A stretch of DNA of 64,000 bases, taken from Streptomyces sp. NBC_00249 (GTDB lineage: Bacteria; Actinomycetota; Actinomycetes; Streptomycetales; Streptomycetaceae). Under the pieces are notes generated by a model that was not told the DNA's origin, ran no database searches, and saw only the letters and a list, made by a program, of their open reading frames with translations. This document shows positions 34,437 through 41,993 of the stretch, one piece after another. The position numbers and the translations under genes are program-made. The stretch spans positions 1 to 64,000 of the forward strand of contig NZ_JAPEMV010000006.1 in NCBI RefSeq assembly GCF_026342355.1, in the 5' to 3' direction. The stretch's first letter is position 1. Every line of letters begins with the position of its first letter.

Positions 34437-35003
34437 TCAGTTCCGTACGAGGAGGGTGACGGCGGCGAGGACCACGCCGAGGGCGAGGGCCTGGACGCCG
34501 AGGGCCAGGCGGTGGGTGCGGAGCGCGGGGACGGGCAGGAGCCGGTCGAGGGCGAGGCGGCCCGGGCCGGTGAGGGTGAGGGCGGCGGCGGCCGTGGTGA
34601 GCAGGAGTTCGTACTCGATGCCCTTGGGGGCGAAGAAGGAGCCTGCCCCGTGGACGGCGATGGCGTTGATCATCGTGCCGACGACCGCGGCCCCGGCGAG
34701 CGGGGTGAGCAGGCCGGCCGCGAGGCCGAGGCCGCCCAGGATCTCGGTGAGGCCGGCGACGACGGCCATGGTGTCGCCCGCCGGGTAGCCGCTGGCGGTG
34801 AAGAACTGGCCGGTGCCGCTGATCCCGCCGCCGCCGAACCAGCCGAAGAGCTTCTGGACGCCGTGGCCGGCCATGGTCAGGCCGAGGACGACGCGCAGGA
34901 GCAGCAGGCCCGCGTCGTAGGGGGCGGTGGAGGGCGCGGTGGCGCCCTGGGCGGCCGGGGTGGTGGCCGGGGCCTTCGTCGTGGTGGCGGAGGCGCTGGT
35001 CAT
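34437..35003 (-). CDS. DoxX family membrane protein
   Basis: 188 residues from ATG at 35003. After a Thr/Ala-rich leader come four membrane helices. LLLLRVVLGLTMAGHGVQKL and FGWFGGGGISGTGQFFTASG is the DoxX signature. Family members act in redox or thiol stress complexes at the membrane. The divergent MarR gene and the paired palindromes between them suggest repression by that regulator. Confidence 0.85.
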   Translation of the reverse strand: MTSASATTTKAPATTPAAQGATAPSTAPYDAGLLLLRVVLGLTMAGHGVQKLFGWFGGGGISGTGQFFTASGYPAGDTMAVVAGLTEILGGLGLAAGLLTPLAGAAVVGTMINAIAVHGAGSFFAPKGIEYELLLTTAAAALTLTGPGRLALDRLLPVPALRTHRLALGVQALALGVVLAAVTLLVRN

Positions 35004-35041
35004 GGGGGGTTCCTTCCGGTCGGCACGGCCCGAGGGGATTA

Positions 35042-35091
35042 GTTCAAATTCGAACCGCGCTTCGACCCTAGCCACTCATTCAAATTCGAAC
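35042..35091. promoter_or_regulatory. Paired MarR operator sites
   Basis: GTTCAAATTCGAAC (35042-35055) and ATTCAAATTCGAAC (35078-35091) lie 36 bases apart between the doxX and marR genes. Each is a near-perfect AT-rich palindrome in very GC-rich DNA, the typical form of MarR operators. The second lies close to the marR start, so autoregulation is likely. Confidence 0.75.
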
Positions 35092-35111
35092 AACCCGTGT
35101 AGGCTGGCGGC

Positions 35112-35576
35112 ATGGCTGAAACGAGATGGCTCGACGAGCGCGAGATGCGCGCCTGGAGCGGCTTCCTGGCCGCCTCCGCCCTGGTGAACCGCCGTCTCGA
35201 CCAGCAGCTCAAGGACGACTCCGGGCTCTCGCACCCGCAGTACGAGATCCTCGTACGCCTCGCCGCCGCGCCCGACAGCGAGCTGCGCATGACCGAGCTC
35301 GCCAACGGGCTGATCAACTCCAAGAGCGGGCTCACCTACCAGGTCACCCAGATGGAGAAGGCGGGCCTGGTCCGGCGCCGCAGCTGCCCCTCCGACGTGC
35401 GCGGGGTCTTCGCCGTGCTCACCGACGCGGGCCGCGCCCGGCTGGAGGGGGCCGCCCCCGGCCATGTGGCCGCCGTCCGGGAGGCCCTCGTCGACGTCCT
35501 CACCCCCGAGCAGCTCGACGCCCTCGCCGACGGCCTGGGCGAGGTCAGCCGCCGACTGCGGGATCAGGGCGCCTGA
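35112..35576 (+). CDS. MarR family transcriptional regulator
   Basis: 154 residues. The winged helix is LSHPQYEILVRLAAAPDSEL, RMTELANGLINSKSGLTYQV and TQMEKAGLVRRRSCPSDVRG, with the DxRG wing motif in SDVRGVFAVLTDAG. The N- and C-terminal helices form the dimer. It is divergent from doxX and the operator pair precedes it. A cysteine in RRRSCPSD could be redox-active, which is only a suggestion. Confidence 0.92.
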   Translation: MAETRWLDEREMRAWSGFLAASALVNRRLDQQLKDDSGLSHPQYEILVRLAAAPDSELRMTELANGLINSKSGLTYQVTQMEKAGLVRRRSCPSDVRGVFAVLTDAGRARLEGAAPGHVAAVREALVDVLTPEQLDALADGLGEVSRRLRDQGA

Positions 35577-35594
35577 CGGGGTAGAAAGTCCCTT

Positions 35595-35891
35595 ATGGAC
35601 GGAAAAGTCTGGCTGGTCATCGCCGCTGTCGTCGCCCTCGGGCTGGCGGCCGCGGCGGCCGTGCTGTTCGTACGGGTCCTCAGCGCGCGCAGGCTGCTGC
35701 TGGACGCGGGGATCCCGCTGCGGGACAAGGCCCTGTTCTGGGTGGCCGTCGTGTACACGCTCTCCCCGCTGGACCTGGTCCCGGACCCGGTGTACCTCGA
35801 CGACATCGGCGTCCTGCTGCTCGCGCTGCGCTCCCTGCACGCCGCGGCCGCCGCCGCCGCGGCGGGACGGTCCGCCGACCGGACCGCCTGA
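35595..35891 (+). CDS. DUF1232 (YkvA-type) membrane protein
   Basis: 98 residues, ATG at 35595, 18 bases after the marR stop. One N-terminal membrane helix (VWLVIAAVVALGLAAAAAVL) is followed by the DUF1232 core LFWVAVVYTLSPLDLVPDPV and YLDDIGVLLLALRSL. The family is found in many bacteria, with no settled function. It may be cotranscribed with marR. Confidence 0.85.
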   Translation: MDGKVWLVIAAVVALGLAAAAAVLFVRVLSARRLLLDAGIPLRDKALFWVAVVYTLSPLDLVPDPVYLDDIGVLLLALRSLHAAAAAAAAGRSADRTA

Positions 35892-35917
35892 CGGCGGCGC
35901 CCGCCGCTACGGCCGAG

Positions 35918-35955
35918 GACGCCGCGCGGTCCATTCCCCGGGACCACGCGGCGTC
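35918..35955. terminator. Hairpin between DUF1232 and fasciclin genes
   Basis: Arms 35918-35932 and 35941-35955 pair over 15 bp with one mismatch and an 8-base loop, between two converging genes. It can terminate both. Confidence 0.65.
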
Positions 35956-35977
35956 CGCTCCGGGGGCGGCCGGCCGG

Positions 35978-36622
35978 CTACTTCGGCATCAGGACGGTGT
36001 CGACGATGTAGACGGTGGCGTTCGCGGTCGGGACGTTGCCGCAGACGACGGCGGAGGTCCCGTTGACCTTGTACGACTCACCGGAGCCGGCCGTGGTGAC
36101 CTGGCCCTTCTCCAGTGTGGCGTAGGAGCCGTTCGCCAGCTGCTCGGGAGTGAGCTTCTGCCCGACCACGTGGTAGGTGAGGATCTTGGTGAGGGTGGCC
36201 TTGTCGGCCAGCACCTTGTCCAGGTCGGCCTTCGGGATCTTCGCGAAGGCGGCGTTGGTCGGCGCGAACACGGTGATGTCCTTCGCGTTGTTCAGGGTGT
36301 CGACCAGCCCGGCCTTCTTGACCGCCGTGACCAGGGTGGACAGTGCCGGGTTGTTGGAGGCGGCCGTGGCCACCGGGTCCTTGGCCATGCCGTCGAAGGA
36401 GCCCGCGCCCTCCTTGGGGACGCCGGCGCAGGCCGGGCCGAAGGGCTGGCCCATCGCCGTCGCGGGCACCGGGTCCGCGCCGCCCGGGGTGGCGGCCGCT
36501 GCCGGGGCGGCGCTGTCGGCGGCGGAGTACTCACCGGAGTCCGAACAGGCGGCGAGCGCGAAGGGCAGCACCGCGGCGGCGGCGACGGTGACGGCGGTAC
36601 GGCGGAACCGGAGGGTGTTCAT
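35978..36622 (-). CDS. Fasciclin-domain lipoprotein
   Basis: 214 residues. The signal peptide ends in a lipobox (FALAACSDSG), so the protein is a membrane lipoprotein. Residues ~80-212 form one fasciclin (FAS1) domain: LSTLVTAVKKAGLVDTLNNA, ITVFAPTNAAFAKIPKADLD, LTYHVVGQKLT-like text (ILTYHVVGQKLTPEQL) and ANATVYIVDTVLMPK. FAS1 domains mediate adhesion or ligand binding. The Mo-oxidoreductase gene lies upstream on the same strand, a pairing often seen in actinobacteria, but a shared role is inference. Confidence 0.92.
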   Translation of the reverse strand: MNTLRFRRTAVTVAAAAVLPFALAACSDSGEYSAADSAAPAAAATPGGADPVPATAMGQPFGPACAGVPKEGAGSFDGMAKDPVATAASNNPALSTLVTAVKKAGLVDTLNNAKDITVFAPTNAAFAKIPKADLDKVLADKATLTKILTYHVVGQKLTPEQLANGSYATLEKGQVTTAGSGESYKVNGTSAVVCGNVPTANATVYIVDTVLMPK

Positions 36623-36735
36623 GACGGGGGTCTCCTAGAGGTGTCGGTGCGGTTGTCACGGGGGTCCGGACAGGTCGGAAAGGGTCTGGGGGGCGGCGCG
36701 GGGCGCCGGGCGGCGGGGCCGGGCGGGCGGGGGTG

Positions 36736-38376
36736 TCAGTCCACGCCGACCACGACCGAGTGGCGCCCGCTCGCGCCGTCGGGGATCGTCCGGGTGCGCT
36801 CCTCGGTCTGGGTGGTCCCGGTCCGGTCGGTGGCGCGGACGGTGAGGGTGTGGCCGCCGGGGTCCGCCTGCCAGCGCCAGGACCACTGCCGCCAGGTGTC
36901 GGCGGTGTCCTCGACGGCCAGGTCGGCGTCCCGCCAGGGGCCTTCGTCGACCCGCACCTCGACCCGGTCGATGCCCCGGTGCTGCGCCCAGGCCACCCCG
37001 GCGACCGTCACCGGGCCGGCGGTGAGGCGGGCGAAGGGCTTGGGCGTGTCGATCCGGGCCTGCGTCTTGACCGGGGCCCGGCGGGCCCAGTTCCGCTTCA
37101 CCCAGTACGGGTCGTAGGAGTCGAAGGTGGTGAGCTCGATGTCCTGGATCCACTTGCAGGCCGAGACGTATCCGTAGAGGCCCGGGACGAGCATCCGTAC
37201 GGGGAAGCCGTGCGCGAACGGCAGGGGTTCGCCGTTCATGCCGACGGCGAGCATCGCGTCGCGGCCGTCCATGACCTCCTCGACGGGGCTGCCCAGGGTC
37301 ATGCCGTCCACGGAGCGGGCGACCAGCTGGTCCGCCGGGCCGCCCTGCGACGGGGGCCGCACCCCGGCCTCGCGCAGCAGGTCCGCGAGCCGGACGCCGA
37401 GCCAGCGGGCGTTGCCCGTGTAGGGGCCGCCGACCTCGTTGGAGACGCAGGTCAAGGTGATGTCCCGCTCGATCAGGTCCCGGCCGAGGAGTTCGGCGTA
37501 GGTGTAGGTGCGGGGCCCGCGGACGCCCTTGCCGTGCAGGCGCAGCCGCCAGGTGCCGGCGGACACCTTCGGGACCACGAGCGCGGTGTCGACGCGGTAG
37601 AAATCGGCGTTCGGGGTGGTGAAGGGGCTGATCCCGGGGACGCGCGGGGACGCGCCCCGGGGCACGGGGGCCGCGGGCGAGGCGGGCGCGGGGAGCCGTA
37701 CGGCCTCGCGTCCCGCCGCGGCGTCCCGGCCGCGTCCGGAGTTCAGCCGGCGGCCCAGGGCCCCGCCCGCGGTGGAGACCAGCACCCCGGCCCCGGCGAC
37801 GGCGAGGAAGCGCCGCCGGTCCCACCAGGGGGCCGGGGCGGCGGGGTCCGGTACGGGGGCGGGTTCGGCGGGGGCCGGTCCCTCGCCGGGGTCCCGTACG
37901 GCGGCACGCGCGGCCGGGGGCCGGCCCGCGCGCAGGGTCCCGATGAGCGCGTACAGCAGCCCGGCTCCGGCCAGCGCGCCCGCCAGGGAGGGCAGGGCGT
38001 CGGTCAGGCCGGTGGAGTCGGGCCGGGTCACGGCCGCCGCCCCGCCGACGGCCCCGAAGAGCAGCACCCCGGCGGAGCCGGTGCGCCGGTGGCGCAGGGC
38101 GAGCAGGCCGAGGGCGACGGCGAGGAGGCCGAGGGTGGCCACGATCCCGAGCTGGAGGACCAGTTTGTCGTCGGTGCCGAAGTGGCGGACCGCCCAGTCC
38201 TTCAGGGCGGCCGGCGTCCGGTCGACGGCCGCGCCGCCCACCGCGGTGACGGGCCCCGCCCCGGGTCGGACGGCGGCCGAGACCAGTTCGGCGACCGCCA
38301 GGGCCGCGTAGCCGGAGAGCAGGCCGCCGAGCGCCGCCGGGGCGGTGCGGGCGAAGGTGCTGCGGTTGATCCTCAC
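36736..38376 (-). CDS. Membrane-anchored molybdopterin-dependent oxidoreductase (SUOX/YedY-like)
   Basis: 546 residues from GTG at 38376. The N-terminal ~200 residues have about five membrane helices. WWDRRRFLAVAGAGVLVSTA is a Tat-like RR segment. From ~270 comes the sulfite-oxidase Moco domain: FYRVDTALVVPKVSAGTWRL, the Mo ligand Cys in DITLTCVSNEVGG, and FPVRMLVPGLYGYVSACKWI. A Mo-dimerisation immunoglobulin-like end follows (VTVAGVAWAQHRGIDRVEVR, WSWRWQADPGGHTLTVRATD). It probably reduces or oxidises a small S- or N-oxide at the membrane; substrate unknown. It needs molybdate, for which the 48-51 kb genes provide uptake. Confidence 0.92.
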   Translation of the reverse strand: MRINRSTFARTAPAALGGLLSGYAALAVAELVSAAVRPGAGPVTAVGGAAVDRTPAALKDWAVRHFGTDDKLVLQLGIVATLGLLAVALGLLALRHRRTGSAGVLLFGAVGGAAAVTRPDSTGLTDALPSLAGALAGAGLLYALIGTLRAGRPPAARAAVRDPGEGPAPAEPAPVPDPAAPAPWWDRRRFLAVAGAGVLVSTAGGALGRRLNSGRGRDAAAGREAVRLPAPASPAAPVPRGASPRVPGISPFTTPNADFYRVDTALVVPKVSAGTWRLRLHGKGVRGPRTYTYAELLGRDLIERDITLTCVSNEVGGPYTGNARWLGVRLADLLREAGVRPPSQGGPADQLVARSVDGMTLGSPVEEVMDGRDAMLAVGMNGEPLPFAHGFPVRMLVPGLYGYVSACKWIQDIELTTFDSYDPYWVKRNWARRAPVKTQARIDTPKPFARLTAGPVTVAGVAWAQHRGIDRVEVRVDEGPWRDADLAVEDTADTWRQWSWRWQADPGGHTLTVRATDRTGTTQTEERTRTIPDGASGRHSVVVGVD

Positions 38377-38484
38377 ACCGGGTCTTCGGGGCCGACGGCC
38401 CGGCGGATTGGCGCATCAGCCACCCGGGTGGCGACCGCCGCCCGCAGTGACGCCCGGGAGCACCGCTTCGCCGGCCTGGACGGC

Positions 38485-38551
38485 CTAGGGCCTGTCGTCA
38501 AACTCCCGTCTGCCCCGCGGGCGACGACGCGAGTTTGACGACAGGCCCTAG
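38485..38551. repeat. 67-bp MITE-like palindromic element
   Basis: Arms 38485-38505 and 38531-38551 are a perfect 21-bp inverted repeat with 25 bases between. Each outer end is CTAG, which may be a palindromic 4-bp target duplication, leaving 17-bp terminal repeats beginning GGCCTGTCGTCAAACTC. It lies between two divergent genes and has no T-tract. The form is that of a non-autonomous IS derivative. A transcription terminator is less likely given its position upstream of both genes. Confidence 0.6.
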
Positions 38552-38598
38552 TCCACCGTGGCGGCGGGGATGTCGGTGGGCGGTGGCACCATGGGCCC

Positions 38599-39867
38599 AT
38601 GGTTGCTGACGATCTTGATGTCCTGTTCTCCTCCCCCGCCCGGCTGTTGGAGGCCGGAGCGGCCCGCGCGCGGGCCCGCGCCGGGTCGGCCGGCGGGGTG
38701 GGGCGTGAGGTGTTCGCCCAGGCCGAGGCCATATTCGGGCAGGTGGACGTGGAGCGGGCCGAGTTCGCGTCCCTGCTGCACTTCGCCGCCACGGTGCTGG
38801 GCCGCGAGGCCTACGCGGAGCAGATCGCGGCGGCCGAACCGGGAATGCCCTGGCGGACGGTGTGGGCCTGGTGGCGCCCGGTCGGCGCCCACCGGAGCGC
38901 CCCGAACCTCACCGGCGACCGGACCGTCGAGATCCACGACGGCGTCGGGGAGACGGGCGCCGGGCCGCTCCTCAAGATCTGGTCGATCTGGACCGCCGAC
39001 CGCTGGTGCGACCTGAACACCGGGGTGCCGTGCGCGGAGCCCGAGCCGGGCACGTACGCGGAGCGGGAGGACGAGGCCGAGGAGGAGGGGCCGCTCCTCT
39101 TCGACGCCGAGCCGGAGTCCTGGGCCCTGCGGTGCCCCGGCACGTGGGAGGAGCCCGTCGCGCTGGGCGGCGGCCGGTTCCTGATCTCCGAGGAGCGCGG
39201 CGTGCTCGTCGCCGAGCGGAACCCTTCGCTCGCGTCGGACGCCTGGCCCGCCGGCGGAGCCGACGCCTCCGCCTGGGCCGAGGAGTTCGGCGAGCCCTGG
39301 TTCCTCGACCCGGCCCCGGCCGAGGCCCCGCTCGACGCCGCCCGGCTGGATGCCGTCTTCGGCGCGGACGGCGTCGTACGGCTGACCCCCGCCGGGCTGC
39401 CGCAGTCCCTGACCCACGCCCCCAGCCGGGACCTGCTGTCGCAGGTGGGCCTGCCGCGCTGGTGGGCCGCGGGGGTGACCTCCTTCTCCCCGGACTACGA
39501 CACGGAAGGGCCGCTGGAGGAATCCACGGAGTTCGCGGGCCTGTTGCGGCTGGGCACCTTCGACCTGGGCTACGAGGAGGGCCAGGTACTGCTCCGGCCG
39601 GAGACGGGTGAGGTACTCATGTCCCGCGACGGCGGCGCGCCGTTCCCCCTCGCGCGCGACGTCGAGACCTTCGTCCGGCTCATGGAGGCGGTCCGGCGTC
39701 ACATGGGGGCCTGCTGGAGCCCGTACCCCGGCGAGGACGGCGTCGGCGACTTCCACCGCGAGGTCGAAGCCCTGGAACCGGCCGCCCTGGCCCCCGAGAG
39801 CCCGACGGAGGCCCTCTGGGGACACGTCTTCGCCTCGATCACCGAACTCAGCGTCTGGGGCTACTGA
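38599..39867 (+). CDS. SUKH-4-like (immunity-type) domain protein
   Basis: 422 residues from ATG at 38599. The N-terminal ~200 residues (IFGQVDVERAEFASLLHFAA, TVWAWWRPVGAHRSAPNLTG) are unrecognised and rich in Trp and acidic residues. The C-terminal ~190 resemble SUKH-4 proteins: GLPRWWAAGVTSFSPDYDTE, LLRLGTFDLGYEEGQVLLRP, VETFVRLMEAVRRHMG and a closing helix. SUKH proteins are immunity factors for polymorphic toxins or regulatory modules. No toxin gene is adjacent. The SUKH call is by pattern only. Confidence 0.6.
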   Translation: MVADDLDVLFSSPARLLEAGAARARARAGSAGGVGREVFAQAEAIFGQVDVERAEFASLLHFAATVLGREAYAEQIAAAEPGMPWRTVWAWWRPVGAHRSAPNLTGDRTVEIHDGVGETGAGPLLKIWSIWTADRWCDLNTGVPCAEPEPGTYAEREDEAEEEGPLLFDAEPESWALRCPGTWEEPVALGGGRFLISEERGVLVAERNPSLASDAWPAGGADASAWAEEFGEPWFLDPAPAEAPLDAARLDAVFGADGVVRLTPAGLPQSLTHAPSRDLLSQVGLPRWWAAGVTSFSPDYDTEGPLEESTEFAGLLRLGTFDLGYEEGQVLLRPETGEVLMSRDGGAPFPLARDVETFVRLMEAVRRHMGACWSPYPGEDGVGDFHREVEALEPAALAPESPTEALWGHVFASITELSVWGY

Positions 39868-39884
39868 CGCCTGACGGCGCGGTG

Positions 39885-40874
39885 TCAGCCGCGCCCGGGG
39901 GCGGCCAGCAGCACTTCGGCGGCTTCGGTCCGGGCGTAGAGCACGTAGCGGCCGGTGCGGTGGCCGGCGACCAGGCCGGCCGAGCGGAGCACGGCCAGGT
40001 GCTGGGAGACACCGCCTGCCGTGATGCCGGTGCGGCGGGCCAGCTCGGCCGTGGAGGCGGGGGCGTCGAGTTCGGCCAGCAGTCGGGCTCTGCCGCGGCC
40101 GACGAGGGCGGCGAGGGCGGCCAGCGGCTCGGCAGCTCCGGTCCGCCGCTCCCACAGCGTGGCGACACCGCGGGGTGGATAGCGCAGCGTCGGCTGCCAG
40201 CCGGGCGTAGTGATCGAGAACACCCGCGGCCAGGCGAACACGGACGGCACGAGCAGCAGGCCTCGCCCGTCCAGCTGTCGGGCGCCCCGGCCGTGGAGGT
40301 GCCGGACGCTCAGGGTGTCGGTGTCCCAGCCGACCGCGGGGTCCAGGTCGGCCAGCAGCCGGTCGGCGCCGCCCTCGGCCAGCATCCGGGCCCGGTGGAG
40401 CACCTCGCCCTCCAGCAGCGAGCGCATCCGCGGCCAGTACGGTGCGAGCGCGAGCTCCCAATAGGCCTCGATGACGTCGGCGAGCTCCGCGAGCCCGCGC
40501 CGCGGATCCTCGCGCAGTGCGTCCAGGCGTCCGGACCGGGGCGCCGACCTACCGCCCAGTCCTGAGCGGACCCGCTCGGCGGGGGTGGCGCGCAGCACGG
40601 CCAGCTCGACCCCGAGATCGGCCGGGGAAGTCGTCGGCGGGGGAGCGACGAACAGCGGGATCGCCCGGGGCGGGGTGGGGGCGAGATCGGCCAGCAGCCC
40701 CCAGTCCAGCCCGTCGGCCTCCAGCCGTTGCCCCGCCTGTTCGGTCCAGGGCCGGAAGAGGCCGTACTCCTGGGGATCCTTCAGCATCCGGACGCTGGCC
40801 ACGACCTCCCACAACGGGGACAGGGCGAACCTGGTCCGTGCCAGGTCCCTGGCCGTGAACTCCAGCTCCAGCAC
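39885..40874 (-). CDS. ArsR-type winged-helix transcriptional regulator with N-terminal DUF5937-like domain
   Basis: About 329 residues. The start is probably GTG 40874, giving the canonical VLELEFTARDLARTRFALSP after GGAGG; ATG 40910 would abut the operator. The first ~230 residues are a family-specific domain (LWEVVASVRMLKDPQEYGLF). The C-terminal ArsR-type helix-turn-helix is LDAPASTAELARRTGITAGG and VSQHLAVLRSAGLVAGHRTG. A perfect palindrome lies directly upstream. Such genes usually face an MFS gene, here present only as a remnant. Confidence 0.85.
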   Translation of the reverse strand: MLELEFTARDLARTRFALSPLWEVVASVRMLKDPQEYGLFRPWTEQAGQRLEADGLDWGLLADLAPTPPRAIPLFVAPPPTTSPADLGVELAVLRATPAERVRSGLGGRSAPRSGRLDALREDPRRGLAELADVIEAYWELALAPYWPRMRSLLEGEVLHRARMLAEGGADRLLADLDPAVGWDTDTLSVRHLHGRGARQLDGRGLLLVPSVFAWPRVFSITTPGWQPTLRYPPRGVATLWERRTGAAEPLAALAALVGRGRARLLAELDAPASTAELARRTGITAGGVSQHLAVLRSAGLVAGHRTGRYVLYARTEAAEVLLAAPGRG

Positions 40875-40910
40875 GCCGCGCCTCCGCTTTCCCGTCCACG
40901 CCGTATCCAT

Positions 40911-40938
40911 CAGGGATTTAGCACAGTCTAAATCCCTG
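40911..40938. promoter_or_regulatory. Perfect palindromic operator of the ArsR-type gene
   Basis: CAGGGATTTAG at 40911-40921 and its exact complement at 40928-40938 are separated by six bases. Its AT-rich core contrasts with the GC-rich surroundings. Placement between the regulator gene and the divergent MFS remnant is that of an ArsR autoregulatory site. Confidence 0.7.
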
Positions 40939-40939
40939 C

Positions 40940-41330
40940 CAGGCCAGGTCGGCCTGCTGACGGCACTGAGCACCGTGGCCTTCCTGCTCATCGGGCTGCC
41001 CTGCGGAGCCTGGGTCGACCGGATGCGCCGGCGCCCCGTGATGATCGCCGCCGACCTGCTCCGCGCGGCACTCCTGCTCTCCGTGCCGGCCGCGTGGCTG
41101 CTGGGCGTGCTGACGATCGGCCAGCTGTACGGCGTCGTCCTGCTCACGGGAGCGGCCACGGTCTTCTACGACGTCTCCGCGCAGAGCCACCTGCCCCAGC
41201 TGGTCGGCCGGCACCACCTCGCCCGGGCCAACTCCCTGCTGGCAACCGTCGACGCCGCGGCTCAGATCGGCGGTCGGAGCGTGGCCGGACTCCTGATCAC
41301 GCTGCTCCCCGCTGCGCCGACTGCGCGAGA
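40940..41330 (+). pseudogene. MFS transporter fragment
   Basis: The frame contains PGQVGLLTALSTVAFLLIGL, PCGAWVDRMRRRPVMIAADL (MFS motif A) and LPQLVGRHHLARANSLLATV, that is helices 2 to 5 of an MFS exporter. The start, first helix and the last eight or so helices are missing. The fragment begins two bases after the operator, so a deletion removed the N-terminus. After ~41325 the text (TARDPGSVNASPPRR) is unrelated. Confidence 0.75.
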
Positions 41331-41384
41331 TCCGGGTTCTGTGAACGCCTCCCCGCCGCGTCGGGCCGTTGTGGCGAACAGGGC

Positions 41385-41409
41385 TTCCGGTCAACGGAAT
41401 TGACCGGAA
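41385..41409. terminator. 10-bp inverted repeat after the MFS remnant
   Basis: TTCCGGTCAA at 41385-41394 is repeated in inverse at 41400-41409 with five bases between. It could be a terminator, or an operator for the dhaK relic that follows about 100 bases later. Confidence 0.4.
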
Positions 41410-41510
41410 ACCGGCCCGGTTCCGCCGCGCGTGACCACGGGTGGTGATTCACTTGCCCGGGACCCGACCCCAGGTCCGAAACGGCCCGACACGGCCCGAC
41501 GGAGGAACCC

Positions 41511-41537
41511 GTGAAGATGCTGATCAACTTGCCCTAG
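41511..41537 (+). pseudogene. Relic of a dhaK start: ribosome site plus nine codons
   Basis: GTG AAG ATG CTG ATC AAC TTG CCC TAG follows GGAGGA at 41501-41506. The intact dhaK at 45325 begins ATG AAG ATG CTG ATC AAC ACC CCC. The identity of the second to sixth codons plus a good ribosome-binding site suggests the 5' end of a third dhaK copy whose body has been deleted. The upstream DNA differs from that of the other two copies. Confidence 0.45.
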
Positions 41538-41595
41538 TTCGGCGTGGCCGCAGGTCAGGCCCATCCTGGGGGCATCGAGGTCAGCAAACTCCCAG

Positions 41596-41735
41596 CAGGA
41601 CGCCCTCGACCGCCTGACGAAGGTCTACCGGGAGAAGCAGGACACACTGCAAGGCCGACCGCATCCAGAAGTACGGCGCGATGCAGTTCCGCGAGTACAC
41701 CGCGGAGTGGAAGGCCAGCCAGCGCGACCTCGCCG
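41596..41735 (+). pseudogene. Tyrosine integrase N-terminal fragment, frameshifted
   Basis: One frame reads QDALDRLTKVYREKQDTLQG, and one frame over from 41657 reads DRIQKYGAMQFREYTAEWKA then SQRDL. Together they resemble the region before and at the start of the SAM-like domain of actinomycete phage or plasmid integrases (FxEYAxxWxxxQR). The catalytic domain is absent. It is evidence of a lost integrative element. Confidence 0.45.
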
Positions 41736-41848
41736 GTGATGTGCGGCTGCTCGCCGAGGCGGTTCAGGTGGTCGAGTCGTTCGCGCATGATCTCGGGGCT
41801 GCCGACCACACGGCGCAGTGCCGATTCGTCCAGCACGACCCATAAACG
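41720..41848 (-). pseudogene. DUF5753 (XRE-type regulator) fragment
   Basis: RLWVVLDESALRRVVGSPEI followed by MRERLDHLNRLGEQPHITG on the minus strand is the core of DUF5753, the C-terminal domain of many streptomycete helix-turn-helix regulators. The helix-turn-helix and the rest are not present in any frame nearby. It overlaps the end of the integrase fragment, another junction of debris. Confidence 0.5.
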
Positions 41849-41993
41849 GAAAGGCCGGGCCGGGTGGTGGGCGCGAGACCGGCGACCTCCAGGCCGATGA
41901 AGACGGCGTGCGGGACTCCCCACAGGCGACCCACGCCACCTCGTTCACCATCGACTGGACCGACCACCCCACATCCGAGCCGCCGTACCGGCG

